Of a stretch of 53,917 bases of DNA, positions 45,472-53,837 are shown one piece after another. Location: contig JAIFMG010000070.1 in the NCBI GenBank assembly GCA_020048645.1, positions 1 through 53,917 of the forward strand. The letters are read 5' to 3'. Each line of letters starts with the position of its first letter. Positions within the stretch are counted from its first letter, which is position 1. The DNA comes from Bacteroidota bacterium. GTDB taxonomy: Bacteria; Bacteroidota; Bacteroidia; Bacteroidales; UBA6013. The notes under the pieces were generated by a model. That model had not been told where the DNA came from. It saw nothing but the letters and a program-made list of their open reading frames with translations, and did no database searches. A program made the position numbers and the translations under genes.

Positions 45472-45555
45472 CTATTCCAGCCTGCTGTGCTTTTCGGCCC
45501 AAGCCACCACTGCCAAGAGAGCCAAGAGGCTCACCAATGCCACCAGTCCGATCAT
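45472..45555 (-). CDS. Possible 27-residue single-pass membrane peptide
   Basis: ATG 45555 to TAG encodes a peptide with one hydrophobic stretch (residues 2-19, IGLVALVSLLALLAVVAW) and a charged end (AEKHSRLE). It begins 41 bases after the serpin-like gene's stop. The shape is that of bacterial small membrane proteins, but there is no ribosome-binding or homology evidence; low certainty. Confidence 0.3.
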   Translation of the reverse strand: MIGLVALVSLLALLAVVAWAEKHSRLE

Positions 45556-45596
45556 GGTTGATGTTTTCGGCAAGTTACGCCATTTCGGGTGCCTTG

Positions 45597-46685
45597 TCAA
45601 GGAAAATCGAGGGCGCCGCCCATGACCCAGGCTCCGGAGGGCTTGTCGAGGACGAAGAAGACCAGGGGGCCGAGCGCGTGGAAGGCCAGGGCGTCGGGGC
45701 CAGCCGGCTGGACGGCAGTGGCGGAGGCCTCCAGGCTGAAGCTGGCCAGGCTGATGAAGGCCTCCAGGCGCAGCGGCTCGAGGTCGGTCATGAGGCTGAA
45801 GTCGGCCTCGGCGAAGGCGCCTTCGAGCCTGGCCTGCTGGGCGATCGGCCCCGCAGGCAGCAGCAGGTCGATGCCGCGGAGGGTGGCCTGCGCGCGCCAT
45901 TCGGCCAGCGTGGCGGGGTCGAGGGCCGCGGCTTGCCGGGCCAGTCCGGTCTTTTCGGCGGGCACGAGCAGCAGCAACTGGGCCTTGCCTTCGCGGCTGT
46001 CGAGCCAGAGCGCCTGCCAGCCTGGGGCCTGGAACCACAGGGCCTCGACCTGGCCCCGGGCGGCCTGGATGCCCAGCGTGTCGAAGGGCGCCAGGGGCCG
46101 CGCGGGCACGAAGCGGATGTCGAGGGCAGCGGTGGCCACCAACCGGCAGGCCGTGTCGAACCGCTCGGGGGCCTGCCCGGCCCGGAAGCGGTGGTGGCTG
46201 GCCTGCTCGAGCCACTGGCCGACGTCGCGGGCCGCCCCGATGGGGTCGTGCCGGAAGGCCGCCGAGCGGAGGTTGGCGCCATGGTGGCTCTCCGAGTAGC
46301 GGAGGAACCGGTCGTGCAGGCCCGTGGCGCGGTTGACCCAGACGGAATACCCGCCGAAGAGCCCGTCGGCCTGGTCGTAGCCGCGGGCATAGACTCCTTG
46401 CCAGGCCAGGACCTGCTCGCGGAAGGCGTTCGGGCCGTCGGCCATGCCCAGGCGGGCGCGGAGCTCGGTGCCTTGTTCGCCGGCCATGCCCTCGGCCAGC
46501 AGGCAGTAGGCCTGGAGCTCGGGCAAGGCGGGCACCAGGACCTCGCGCCCTTGGGCCAGGCCGGCCTGCACGCGCCCGAGGCAGTGCCCGTTGAGCGCGT
46601 TGACGAAATCGGGCGGGGAGCCCGGCTGGCCCAGCGCGGAAAGCCAGGCGAAGGAGGCGAGGACGAAGATCGCGGTCCTGTTCAT
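45597..46685 (-). CDS. Serpin-like secreted protein, divergent
   Basis: A 362-residue protein with a signal peptide (MNRTAIFVLASFAWLSALGQ). The rest has serpin-like features: VLVPALPELQAYCLLAEGMAGEQGTELRARLG corresponds to the serpin A-helix/hinge entry 'SPlS...L.mla.GA.G.T..ei...L'; FSLEASATAVQP is the hinge; and FHALGPLVFFVLDKPSGAWVMGGALDFP is the C-terminal 'F.adHPFlF.i.....ilFmG...P'. Serpins inhibit proteases by trapping them. The interval between hinge and the final F is about 17 residues against roughly 25 usually, so the reactive loop looks short and inhibition may be lost. Confidence 0.68.
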   Translation of the reverse strand: MNRTAIFVLASFAWLSALGQPGSPPDFVNALNGHCLGRVQAGLAQGREVLVPALPELQAYCLLAEGMAGEQGTELRARLGMADGPNAFREQVLAWQGVYARGYDQADGLFGGYSVWVNRATGLHDRFLRYSESHHGANLRSAAFRHDPIGAARDVGQWLEQASHHRFRAGQAPERFDTACRLVATAALDIRFVPARPLAPFDTLGIQAARGQVEALWFQAPGWQALWLDSREGKAQLLLLVPAEKTGLARQAAALDPATLAEWRAQATLRGIDLLLPAGPIAQQARLEGAFAEADFSLMTDLEPLRLEAFISLASFSLEASATAVQPAGPDALAFHALGPLVFFVLDKPSGAWVMGGALDFP

Positions 46686-46790
46686 GTCGTTTTGTGTTTT
46701 TCCCGTTTTGCGGTTGGGCTTGACCGATGGCCTTCAAAAGCCTTACCACAGCTTGGCCACCAGGGCCGGGAGCGGGCCTATCGACGGGCT

Positions 46791-46825
46791 TTTGTCCGAA
46801 AAGTCAGAAAAAACTGCTATTTTTG
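46791..46825 (+). promoter_or_regulatory. Promoter of the prohibitin gene
   Basis: TTTG (46791-46794), 23 bases, TATTTTTG (46818-46825), an exact -7 box. The ATG is at 46925. Confidence 0.55.
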
Positions 46826-46924
46826 GAGTTCGCGAGCCTCCTCTAAGGGCGCCGCGCGTCCTCATCCTCTTCATCCTCCGAAACCATCTTCATTTTCCAT
46901 CTTTTCAAAACAACCCTTAACAAC

Positions 46925-47737
46925 ATGAAGCAATATTCATCCTTGGTCGTGGTGGCCGTGGTGGCCCTCCTGCTGGTGGTGCTCCTGAGCAGCAGCATTT
47001 TCGTGACGATTCAGCCTGGCGAGAAGGGCGTCATCTTCCGCAAGTTCACCTCCGGCCTCGACAAAGACAACATCTACGGCGAGGGCTTCCATGTCATCGC
47101 CCCTTGGAATGGCATGAACATCTACGAGGTCAAGGAGCAGAAGCAGGAGGAGTCGATGGACGTGCTCGACAAGAGCGGCCTCTCGATCCAGGTTGACGTG
47201 ACGGTGCGCTTCAACCCCGAGCACGGCAACATCGGGCACCTGCACGAGAACTTCGGCGTGGACTACGTGCAGCGCCTGGTCATCCCCGAGGTGCGCTCGT
47301 CAGTGCGCAAGGTCATGGGCCGGTACACCGCCGAGGAGATCTACTCCACCAAGCGCAACCAGGTCGAGACCGAGATCATCGACGAGACCAAGGCCGCCCT
47401 GAGCGCCAACTACATCGACATGCGGGCCATGCTCATCCGCTCGATCAACCTGCCCGAGCAGATCAGGGCGGCCATCGAGAACAAGCTCGAGCAGGAGCAG
47501 GAGGCCCTGGCCTACCAGTTCCGCCTCGACAAGGAAAAGAGCGAGGCCGAGCGGAAGCGCATCGCGGCCGAAGGCGAGGCCCGGGCCAACGAGATCATCA
47601 ACGAGAGCCTCACGCCGGGCCTCCTCCGCATGAGGGGCATCGAGGCCACGATCAAGCTCTCCGAATCCGAAAACGCGAAAGTGGTCATCATCGGCAGTGG
47701 CGCCGACGGAATGCCCCTGATCCTGGGCGGCCAGTAA
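46925..47737 (+). CDS. Prohibitin/SPFH family protein
   Basis: A 270-residue membrane-anchored SPFH protein. An N-terminal membrane segment (about residues 6-28) is followed by the SPFH domain: IQPGEKGVIFRKFTSGLDKDNIYGEGFHVIAPW, then LDKSGLSIQVDVTVRFNP and a long coiled-coil (AAIENKLEQEQEALAYQFRLDKEKSEAERKRIAAEGEARA). Prohibitins form ring-shaped membrane scaffolds and in bacteria often associate with FtsH-type proteases; ftsH occurs elsewhere in this window, not adjacent. Own promoter and terminator. Confidence 0.93.
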   Translation: MKQYSSLVVVAVVALLLVVLLSSSIFVTIQPGEKGVIFRKFTSGLDKDNIYGEGFHVIAPWNGMNIYEVKEQKQEESMDVLDKSGLSIQVDVTVRFNPEHGNIGHLHENFGVDYVQRLVIPEVRSSVRKVMGRYTAEEIYSTKRNQVETEIIDETKAALSANYIDMRAMLIRSINLPEQIRAAIENKLEQEQEALAYQFRLDKEKSEAERKRIAAEGEARANEIINESLTPGLLRMRGIEATIKLSESENAKVVIIGSGADGMPLILGGQ

Positions 47738-47762
47738 GCCCCAAACCAGCAGCAAGCCCGAA

Positions 47763-47802
47763 CAAAAAACGGCCACCCCATCGCGGGGCGGCCGTTTTTG
47801 CT
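47763..47802. terminator. Bidirectional terminator
   Basis: AAAAACGGCC-x-CCCC and its complement GGGG-x-GGCCGTTTTT form a hairpin between the converging prohibitin and nitroreductase genes. Confidence 0.85.
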
Positions 47803-47815
47803 TCGAGGGCGGCGC

Positions 47816-48568
47816 TCAGCCGTTGTTCATGAATCCCTGCTGGGCGATCAGGTCCAGGAACCTGCGGCTGAAGGCCAGGTTGTCGGCCTTCTTGTAGCGC
47901 ACATCCGTGAAGACATGGGCCAGCGAGGGCAGGCCGTTCTGGCTGACGAACTTCTGGTAGTCGGGGTTGGCCTCCTTGGACTCGTAGAACTCCGCGACGC
48001 GCTCGGGGCCGGGTTCCTGGTAGGTCTCCCAATGCACGACGGCCTCCATCGGCAGGCGGTCCGTCACCGGAGGATCCTCGTCGGGGACGCCCAGCACGAG
48101 GGCGGCCACGGGCACCACGCCCTGGGGCAGCCGGAGCAGCTCCACGAAACGGTCGGCCATGTAGGTCACGGTGCCCAGGTAGCAGATGCCGTAGCCGAGG
48201 GTCTCGGCGGCCAGGGCGGCGTTCTGGGAAGCCAGCACGGCGTCGATGGCCGCGGTGCTGAACGACAGGAAGTTGTCGTAGCCCGGCTCGGCCCCGCGCA
48301 GCCGGCACCACTCCGAAAAGCGGTGGAAGTCGGCGCAGAAGGTCAGGTGGACGGGCGCCTGCTCGACCATGGCCTGGTTGAAGTGGGCCTTGCGCAGCTC
48401 GGCGCGCAGGGAAGGCTCGCGGCTGACGACGATGGAATAGGCCTGGATGTTGCCCGTGGTCGAGGCGCGGGTGGCGGCCTCAAGGATCAGCTCAAGGTCC
48501 TTTTCGGGAATCTCCTGGCTCTTGTATCGGCGGATGCTCCTATGCTGGAATAAGTTGTTCAAAGTCAT
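47816..48568 (-). CDS. NfsA-type NAD(P)H nitroreductase
   Basis: A 250-residue flavin (FMN) enzyme of the nitroreductase superfamily, resembling oxygen-insensitive NfsA/Frp members, which reduce nitro compounds, quinones or flavins. Family features: HRSIRRYKSQEIP at the N-terminal FMN site, ATRASTTGNIQAYSIVV, and LGYGICYLGTVTYMADRFVELL with GVVPVAALVLGVP. Length is typical. The start is ATG 48568. Converging with the prohibitin gene; no operon partner. Confidence 0.92.
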   Translation of the reverse strand: MTLNNLFQHRSIRRYKSQEIPEKDLELILEAATRASTTGNIQAYSIVVSREPSLRAELRKAHFNQAMVEQAPVHLTFCADFHRFSEWCRLRGAEPGYDNFLSFSTAAIDAVLASQNAALAAETLGYGICYLGTVTYMADRFVELLRLPQGVVPVAALVLGVPDEDPPVTDRLPMEAVVHWETYQEPGPERVAEFYESKEANPDYQKFVSQNGLPSLAHVFTDVRYKKADNLAFSRRFLDLIAQQGFMNNG

Positions 48569-48620
48569 GGTGAAGGCAGCGTTTTTGCGTTATTGTTGTC
48601 GGCTGGCACTATAATTGCGA

Positions 48621-48652
48621 ATTGTGTAAAGATAAGAATTTGGCTAATTTCG
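48621..48652 (+). promoter_or_regulatory. Candidate promoter of the small lipoprotein gene
   Basis: ATTG (48621-48624), 20 bases, TAATTTCG (48645-48652). TAnnTTCG variant. The ATG follows at 48725. Confidence 0.45.
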
Positions 48653-48724
48653 CGTCTGAAGTCCCATATGTTAGCGGGCATGAATGGTCAAAACATGCGT
48701 CTCCCCTCACACAACATCCACACC

Positions 48725-48868
48725 ATGAAAAGAACGTCAACCCTCCTCGCAGCGTTTTTCCTGCTGGCCGCGAGCCTGAGCTCCTGCTTCTCGCGCAAGC
48801 CTCCCTGCCCCGCCTACGGCGATGCCGAGGTTCCGGCCCTGAACAGCCAAGACCTCGACCGGGCCTGA
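48725..48868 (+). CDS. Small putative lipoprotein
   Basis: A 47-residue protein: signal peptide MKRTSTLLAAFFLLAASLSSC with lipobox LSSC (acyl Cys21), then only 26 residues including a second Cys, Pro-rich. Such tiny lipoproteins are widespread in Bacteroidota and have no assigned function. A longer frame from 48593 runs through the promoter and is rejected. Confidence 0.65.
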   Translation: MKRTSTLLAAFFLLAASLSSCFSRKPPCPAYGDAEVPALNSQDLDRA

Positions 48869-48980
48869 CCGGATCCGAGGCCCCGTCCCTGCCTCCCCCA
48901 AGAGCATCATCCCAGTTTTTCCGACAGCAGGCCCGGCGCTCGCGCCTTACGGGGCTTCCTGGCTGTCGCTAGGATTTGAA

Positions 48981-49018
48981 GACCAAGTGCCCATCGCGCG
49001 CTGGTCTTTTTTTTTGCC
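48981..49018 (+). terminator. Terminator
   Basis: AAGACCA-AGTGC and GCGCT-GGTCTT form a stem with one bulge, followed by nine T. About 110 bases after the small lipoprotein gene and just before the next promoter. Confidence 0.7.
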
Positions 49019-49066
49019 CATGCCATGAGCCTGGCGATGGCGCCCCGCCGCCCGCCGTTCCGGCAG

Positions 49067-49099
49067 TTTGGCTTCCTTGGCCCGAAAAGGCTATCTTTG
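49067..49099 (+). promoter_or_regulatory. Promoter of the first hybrid kinase gene
   Basis: TTTG (49067-49070), 21 bases, TATCTTTG (49092-49099), an exact consensus pair. It lies inside the long open frame from 49025, so that frame's early part cannot be translated from this promoter. Confidence 0.7.
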
Positions 49100-49141
49100 C
49101 GCGGTGCCCCAATCCTTGCCCACGAACCAAACGCCGCCCCA

Positions 49142-50257
49142 TTGAACTCCCGGAATGCAGAAATACTGGTCGTTGACGACACGAACCAGGTGCTCCAGGT
49201 CCTGGCCAGCACCTTGTTGGGCGAGGGATACCGGGTCAGCCTGGCCAAGGATGGAGCGATGGCCCTGGAGGTCTTGCGCAAGAAGCATTTCGACCTGGTC
49301 CTGCTCGATGTGATGATGCCGCAGATCAACGGCTTCGAGGTCTGCCGCCAGATCCAGGCCGACGAATCGCTGCGCGAGATTCCGGTCATTTTCATGACGG
49401 CCAAAAGCGGCACTTCGGACAGGGTGGAAGGCTTCAACGCCGGCGCCGTGGACTACATCACCAAGCCCTTCCAGCTCGAGGAGCTGCTGGCCAGGGTGCG
49501 CATCCACCTGGAGCTCAAGTGGAGCCGCGACCGGATTTCGAGCCAGAACCGCGAGCTTAGGGAACTCAACCAGCAGAAGGACCTGCTTTTTTCCATCGTC
49601 TCGCACGACCTGAAGAACCCCCTGAGCAGCATCATGGCGTTCTCGGAGCTGCTGGCCTCGCGGCTGGCGGAGCTGGGCCTGGCCCGCGAGAGCGAGCACT
49701 CGGCCGCCATTCTGGACTCGGCCCGCCAGGCCCAGCGGCTGCTGGGCGACCTGCGCGTCTGGACCAGCCTCGACTCGGGCAGGACGCGGGCCCTTCCGCA
49801 CGAGCTCGACCTGGCGGAGCTGCTCAAGCAGATCGGAAAGACCTGGGCCATGCGCTTCGCCGCCAAGGACATCGCCCTGCACGTGGAGACGCCCGCGCAG
49901 CCGATCGCGGTTTCCGCGGACAGCCAGATGCTCGCCGACAGCCTGGGGCGCCTGCTCGACAACGCCCTCAAGTTCTCGACCCCGGGCAACCCGGTGAGGC
50001 TCTCGGTCCGCGAAGAGAAGGGCTGGCTGGTGCTGGCGATCTACGACCAAGGCGCGGGAATCTCGCCCCAGAGGATGAAGTCGCTGGTCGAGAGCCACAG
50101 CGAAAGCCCGGAGCAGGAAAAGCCTGGCGAGCGGGGCACGGGCTTGGGCTTGCGCATCGCCCAGGCGCAGGTCAAGGCCAATGGCGGGTTCCTGCGGCTC
50201 TCGTCCGTGGAAGGCCGTGGCACGGTCGCCTCGGTGTTCCTGCCCAAGGGCCCCTAG
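49142..50257 (+). CDS. Response regulator-histidine kinase hybrid
   Basis: A 371-residue cytosolic protein: receiver domain 1-122 (phosphoacceptor Asp56 in LLDVMMP, Thr/Ala switch MTAK, Lys108 in TKPF), a coiled-coil linker, then HisKA with the phospho-His155 in SIVSHDLKNP, and HATPase (NALKFS, DQGAGIS, GTGLGL). There is no sensor or membrane domain. The reading frame is open from ATG 49025, but a consensus promoter (49067-49099) lies within it and the first 39 residues are unlike receiver sequence. The best in-frame start after it is TTG 49142 (NSRNAEILVVDD). It converges with and shares CTAG with the next gene. Confidence 0.9.
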   Translation: MNSRNAEILVVDDTNQVLQVLASTLLGEGYRVSLAKDGAMALEVLRKKHFDLVLLDVMMPQINGFEVCRQIQADESLREIPVIFMTAKSGTSDRVEGFNAGAVDYITKPFQLEELLARVRIHLELKWSRDRISSQNRELRELNQQKDLLFSIVSHDLKNPLSSIMAFSELLASRLAELGLARESEHSAAILDSARQAQRLLGDLRVWTSLDSGRTRALPHELDLAELLKQIGKTWAMRFAAKDIALHVETPAQPIAVSADSQMLADSLGRLLDNALKFSTPGNPVRLSVREEKGWLVLAIYDQGAGISPQRMKSLVESHSESPEQEKPGERGTGLGLRIAQAQVKANGGFLRLSSVEGRGTVASVFLPKGP

Positions 50258-51876
50258 GCCTCGCGCAGCACCGAAAAGCGGAACTCGCTGCCGTGGCTGG
50301 GGTCCGAATGGTGCAGCCAAAGGTCGCCTCCCAGGCTCTGGGCCACCTTCTTGGAAAGGGTCAGGCCCAGGCCGATGCCCCTGAAAAGCCGCACCCCTTC
50401 ATCGATCTTGCGGAAGCGGTCGAAGATGACCCGCTGCTTCTCCTGCTCGATGCCGATGCCCGTGTCGCGGACATAAAACTGGAGGTAAACATCGTCGTGG
50501 GCGCATACCCCGACCTCGACCCGGCCTTGCTCGGTGAACTTGAACGCGTTGGAAATGAGAAGGCCCAGCACATGTCGGACCCACTTGACATCGTTGCGAA
50601 TGCCCTGGGCCAGCGCGTCGTCCACCAGGTGGTGGATGCTGAAGCCTATCTCGGCTCGGTTCTCCTGGCGCCTGATTTCCAGGGCCTTCTGCTCGAGCTG
50701 CACGAAGAAGCGCTTCATCTCGATCCGCTCCTTGGCGAAGCTGACCTCTCCGGCCTCGACGCGGCTGAGCTCGATGATGTCGTCGAAGAGGCGCAGGAGC
50801 GCGTTGAGGTTGGTCTCGATTTCGAGGGCGAAGCGCTGCTGGGTCTGGAAATCGTACTCGCCGCTGGCCATCAGGCCCGAGTAGCCGCTCACGGCGTTCA
50901 GGGGCGTGCGGACCTCGTGCGAGATGTTCTGCAAGAAGGCCGTCTTGAGCCGGTTGGCCTGCTCGGCCTTGTCGCGGGCCTCCACCAGCTCGGCGGTCCG
51001 CTGCTCGACGATCTGCTCCAGCTCGCGGTGGTAGTTCTGGAGTTTGTGCCTGGCCAGGCTCTCCGGAGTGGTGTCGATGGCGTACTCGATGAATTTGACC
51101 GTGTTGCCTTCCTTGTCGCGGATGGGCTGCCCGTGCAGCTCGAAGGTCAGGGCCGAGCCCTCCCACTCCAGCTCCAGGTGCCGCACGCTGGGCTTGCTTG
51201 CCTGGCGCATCAGCTCCAGCCGCTCAAGGCTGTCTTGCCGGACTTCCCAACGGCGCAGGAAGAAGCCATCGAAATTCTGGCAGGCGGCGTTGGCGTACTC
51301 GACGCGGCCCTCGCTGAGGTCGAGCACGTAGAACGGGTGGCTGAGCGACTCCATGATGCTGGTCAGGAACCGGTTCTTCTCGACGACGATCGTCTGGGTG
51401 TTCTCCAGCTCCTCTATTTTTTGGCTAAGCTGCCGGTTGGTTTCGCGCAGCTCGCGCTCCTGGGCGTGCAGCCGCAGGAAGACGTTGAGCTTGCCCAGGA
51501 GGATGTCCTCGTTGATGGGCTTGGTGATGAAATCCACGGCCCCCGACCGGATGCCCTTGACCTTGAGATACGGCTCGAAGGCCGCGGCGGTGACGAAAAT
51601 GACGGGAAGATTGGCCAACCGGGGCACTTTTCGCATGGCCTCAAGGGTCTCGAAGCCATCCATCTGGGGCATCTGGACATCCAGGAGCACCACCGCGACG
51701 TCGTTCTCCTGCTCCAGGATTTCCAAGGCCAACCGGCCGCTATCCGCGGAGATCACCCTCAGGCCTGAAATGTCCTGCAAAAGCGTCTCCATGAAAAGCA
51801 GATTCGTGGAAATGTCATCCACTACAAGCACCGCCGGCGCGGTGGGCTGCACTGTTTCGGAGGCGGGTTTGCTCAT
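50254..51876 (-). CDS. Receiver-PAS-histidine kinase hybrid
   Basis: A 540-residue soluble signalling protein. Receiver domain about 15-135 (phosphoacceptor Asp66 in LLDVQMP; VTAA; TKPI), a coiled coil, a PAS-like sensor about 175-285 (HPFYVLDLSEGRVEYAN...), a second coiled coil, then HisKA (LQNISHEVRTPLNAV, phospho-His about 330) and HATPase (NAFKFT, DTGIGI, GIGLGL). Because no output domain is present it passes phosphate to a partner. The start is ATG 51876; GTG 51909 is the frame's outer limit and sits at the likely -7 box. Its stop codon shares the CTAG with the converging hybrid. Confidence 0.9.
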   Translation of the reverse strand: MSKPASETVQPTAPAVLVVDDISTNLLFMETLLQDISGLRVISADSGRLALEILEQENDVAVVLLDVQMPQMDGFETLEAMRKVPRLANLPVIFVTAAAFEPYLKVKGIRSGAVDFITKPINEDILLGKLNVFLRLHAQERELRETNRQLSQKIEELENTQTIVVEKNRFLTSIMESLSHPFYVLDLSEGRVEYANAACQNFDGFFLRRWEVRQDSLERLELMRQASKPSVRHLELEWEGSALTFELHGQPIRDKEGNTVKFIEYAIDTTPESLARHKLQNYHRELEQIVEQRTAELVEARDKAEQANRLKTAFLQNISHEVRTPLNAVSGYSGLMASGEYDFQTQQRFALEIETNLNALLRLFDDIIELSRVEAGEVSFAKERIEMKRFFVQLEQKALEIRRQENRAEIGFSIHHLVDDALAQGIRNDVKWVRHVLGLLISNAFKFTEQGRVEVGVCAHDDVYLQFYVRDTGIGIEQEKQRVIFDRFRKIDEGVRLFRGIGLGLTLSKKVAQSLGGDLWLHHSDPSHGSEFRFSVLREA

Positions 51877-51926
51877 GGACGCTCGACTTCTTGTGGTGTT
51901 CTTGTTCACAATTTTACAAAAAATAA

Positions 51927-51948
51927 AGAAAAGGCGCTGCCCTAGCGC
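51927..51948 (-). terminator. Terminator after the FAD oxidoreductase gene
   Basis: On the minus strand GCGCT-AGGGC-AGCGC followed by CTTTTCTTT; A/T-rich flanks on both sides. Confidence 0.55.
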
Positions 51949-52013
51949 GAAAAAAAAGCATTCCCTTCGAAAACCCTAGGCAAGTCCCTCGCGGCGCGAG
52001 GACGAAACTCGTC

Positions 52014-53087
52014 TTAATCATCCGGTGCCTGGTCAACCCAGAATCTTCGCACGTCAAGCTCTGCCATGACAGGGCTGCCCTTGGCGACCGACTCGGCGAG
52101 CTGCGCGGCCAGCCAAGGCCCCATGAGCACCCCCCGCGAGCCGAAGCCGTTGAGCAGCCCCAGACTTGGGTAGAGCGGATGCCAGCCCAGGATCGGGCGC
52201 CTGTCCGGGGTCGTCGGGCGCACCCCGGCCCGGTGCTCCACCACCCGGAACGGCCCCTTCACGATGGTCTGGAGCTTGCGCAGCAGCTCCTCCCGGCCCT
52301 CTTCGGTCGGCTCGCAGTCCAGATCGTCCCAGCGGTAGGTGGCCCCCACCTTGAAGCGGCCCGGGCCGACAGGCAGAACAAAGATGCCCTTGCTCAGGAT
52401 CCGCCCGTCCATGCGCAGCGAGTCCGACTCGATGGCCAGCACCTCGCCCTTGGTGCTGTTGGATGGCAGCCAGTCGAAATATGGATTGCGGGCATGGTGC
52501 CACCCTTCGCAAAACACGATTCTGCCGAAGGCTTGGCCCCGCCACTGCGGAAGCGGGCCCGAGAGGTCCAGCTCTGCGTGCTCGAAACGCTCGCGGGCCA
52601 GCCACCCTTTCGCCGTAAGCCAGTCGGCCATGGCCTCAAGGAAGACCTGGGTGTCGAGGTAGCCGGAGCCTAGCACCCGCCCGACCTGGGGCGTGGAGTG
52701 GAACTCCTGGCTGTCGAACGGATTCTCCTCCGGCGGCGCCAGGTAGTCGAGCAGGGAGGCCTCGCCCATCTTTTTCTGCCATGCCTTCAATTCGTTGCTG
52801 TTCAAAAACTTGAAGATGGGCCGGTGGTGGAAGAACTGCCGGCCCGTCATTGCCTCGAGGCGGGCGTAGGTGGAGACGGCCTCGGGCAGGGCCACGTCGG
52901 CCTTCCAGACCTTGTTCAGGCTGCGCAGCACGATCGGATTGACCAAACCGGCGGCCACGCTGGTCGATTTGGGCGGCCGGGGGTCGTCCACCACTGTTGG
53001 CAAGAGCCCATTTTGGGCCGCGGCGTCGGCCAGCAGACTGCCCGCCAAACCTTGGCCAACGATCAGTATCTTTTGGGATGTTTCCAT
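52014..53087 (-). CDS. FAD-dependent oxidoreductase (DAO family)
   Basis: A 357-residue flavoprotein related to D-amino-acid/glycine oxidase-type enzymes (DAO, PF01266). Rossmann loop GQGLAG (11-16) lies in KILIVGQGLAGSLLADAA. A C-terminal RAGVRPTTPDRRPILGWHP and GLLNGFGSRGVLMGPWLAAQLA are typical of the family's second flavin contact. Likely oxidises an amine or amino acid; substrate unknown. ATG 53087 is the start (METSQKILIV). It lies 29 bases after the LemA gene's stop and probably shares its transcript. Confidence 0.9.
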   Translation of the reverse strand: METSQKILIVGQGLAGSLLADAAAQNGLLPTVVDDPRPPKSTSVAAGLVNPIVLRSLNKVWKADVALPEAVSTYARLEAMTGRQFFHHRPIFKFLNSNELKAWQKKMGEASLLDYLAPPEENPFDSQEFHSTPQVGRVLGSGYLDTQVFLEAMADWLTAKGWLARERFEHAELDLSGPLPQWRGQAFGRIVFCEGWHHARNPYFDWLPSNSTKGEVLAIESDSLRMDGRILSKGIFVLPVGPGRFKVGATYRWDDLDCEPTEEGREELLRKLQTIVKGPFRVVEHRAGVRPTTPDRRPILGWHPLYPSLGLLNGFGSRGVLMGPWLAAQLAESVAKGSPVMAELDVRRFWVDQAPDD

Positions 53088-53116
53088 TGTTCGGGAAAAA
53101 GATGGCTCGAATGATT

Positions 53117-53680
53117 TCAGGACTTGGCTTGCGGATTTCCGCTCGCGGAGTTGCTCTCCCAATCGAAATAGCCGAAGGTCGGCATGTCCACCAGCGGCCC
53201 CACGAACTTTCCGGGGAAGCTGGCCAGCTTGGCGTTGTGGTCGCGCACGACGGCGTTGTAGTACTGGCGGGCCATTTGTATCTTGTCCTCAATGTCCATG
53301 AGGCCTTGCTGGAATTTTTGGAAATTGGCGTCGGCCTTCATCTCGGGGTACTTTTGGGCCAGCAGCCCCAGCTTGCCGAGCTCGCGGGTGATGCGCTGCT
53401 CGGTCTTGCTTTTCTTGGCCAAGTCGTCCTCCGGCTTGTCTTCGCGCAAGTAGATGTTCAAGTTGTTGAAGATGTCCTTTTCGCGCAGGGCGTAGGCCTT
53501 GCAAGCCTCAAGCAGGCTGGGAATCAAGCCTCGTCTCCGCTTGAGCTGCTTGTCGATGGCCGTCCAAGCCTCCCGGACCTTCTGGCGCGAACGGCTTAAC
53601 CCATTGAAGCTCATCACGAAAACGAAGGTGGCCATGATCAGGATGGACATGGCGAAAAGCAGCAAGTCCGTGGTGTTCAT
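53117..53680 (-). CDS. lemA: LemA family protein
   Basis: A 187-residue membrane protein with one N-terminal membrane helix (about residues 4-24, LLLFAMSILIMATFVFVM) and the LemA helical domain: KVREAWTAIDKQLKRRRGLIPSLLEACKAYALREKDIF, later AQKYPEMKADANFQKFQQGLMDIEDKIQMARQYYNAVV. LemA proteins are scaffold-like helical bundles of uncertain function. I take ATG 53680 as start; ATG 53713 lies only 15 bases after the -7 box (53728-53735, TACCTTAG). Confidence 0.93.
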   Translation of the reverse strand: MNTTDLLLFAMSILIMATFVFVMSFNGLSRSRQKVREAWTAIDKQLKRRRGLIPSLLEACKAYALREKDIFNNLNIYLREDKPEDDLAKKSKTEQRITRELGKLGLLAQKYPEMKADANFQKFQQGLMDIEDKIQMARQYYNAVVRDHNAKLASFPGKFVGPLVDMPTFGYFDWESNSASGNPQAKS

Positions 53681-53727
53681 GGCCAAGAAGACCATGCTGA
53701 GGAGGTTCCGCATGACAATGTTTTGGG

Positions 53728-53735
53728 CTAAGGTA
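53728..53735 (-). promoter_or_regulatory. Candidate -7 box for the LemA gene
   Basis: TACCTTAG on the minus strand, the same octamer as upstream of polA. No certain -33 element. Confidence 0.35.
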
Positions 53736-53837
53736 AGCAAATTGGGCTGATTCCCGGAGCTGGCATTTGGAAAAACGGCAAGCCCTCGCAGGCGTCCCCA
53801 CGTTTTCCATCTCGCCGAGCCAGCCGCCAGCTCCTGC

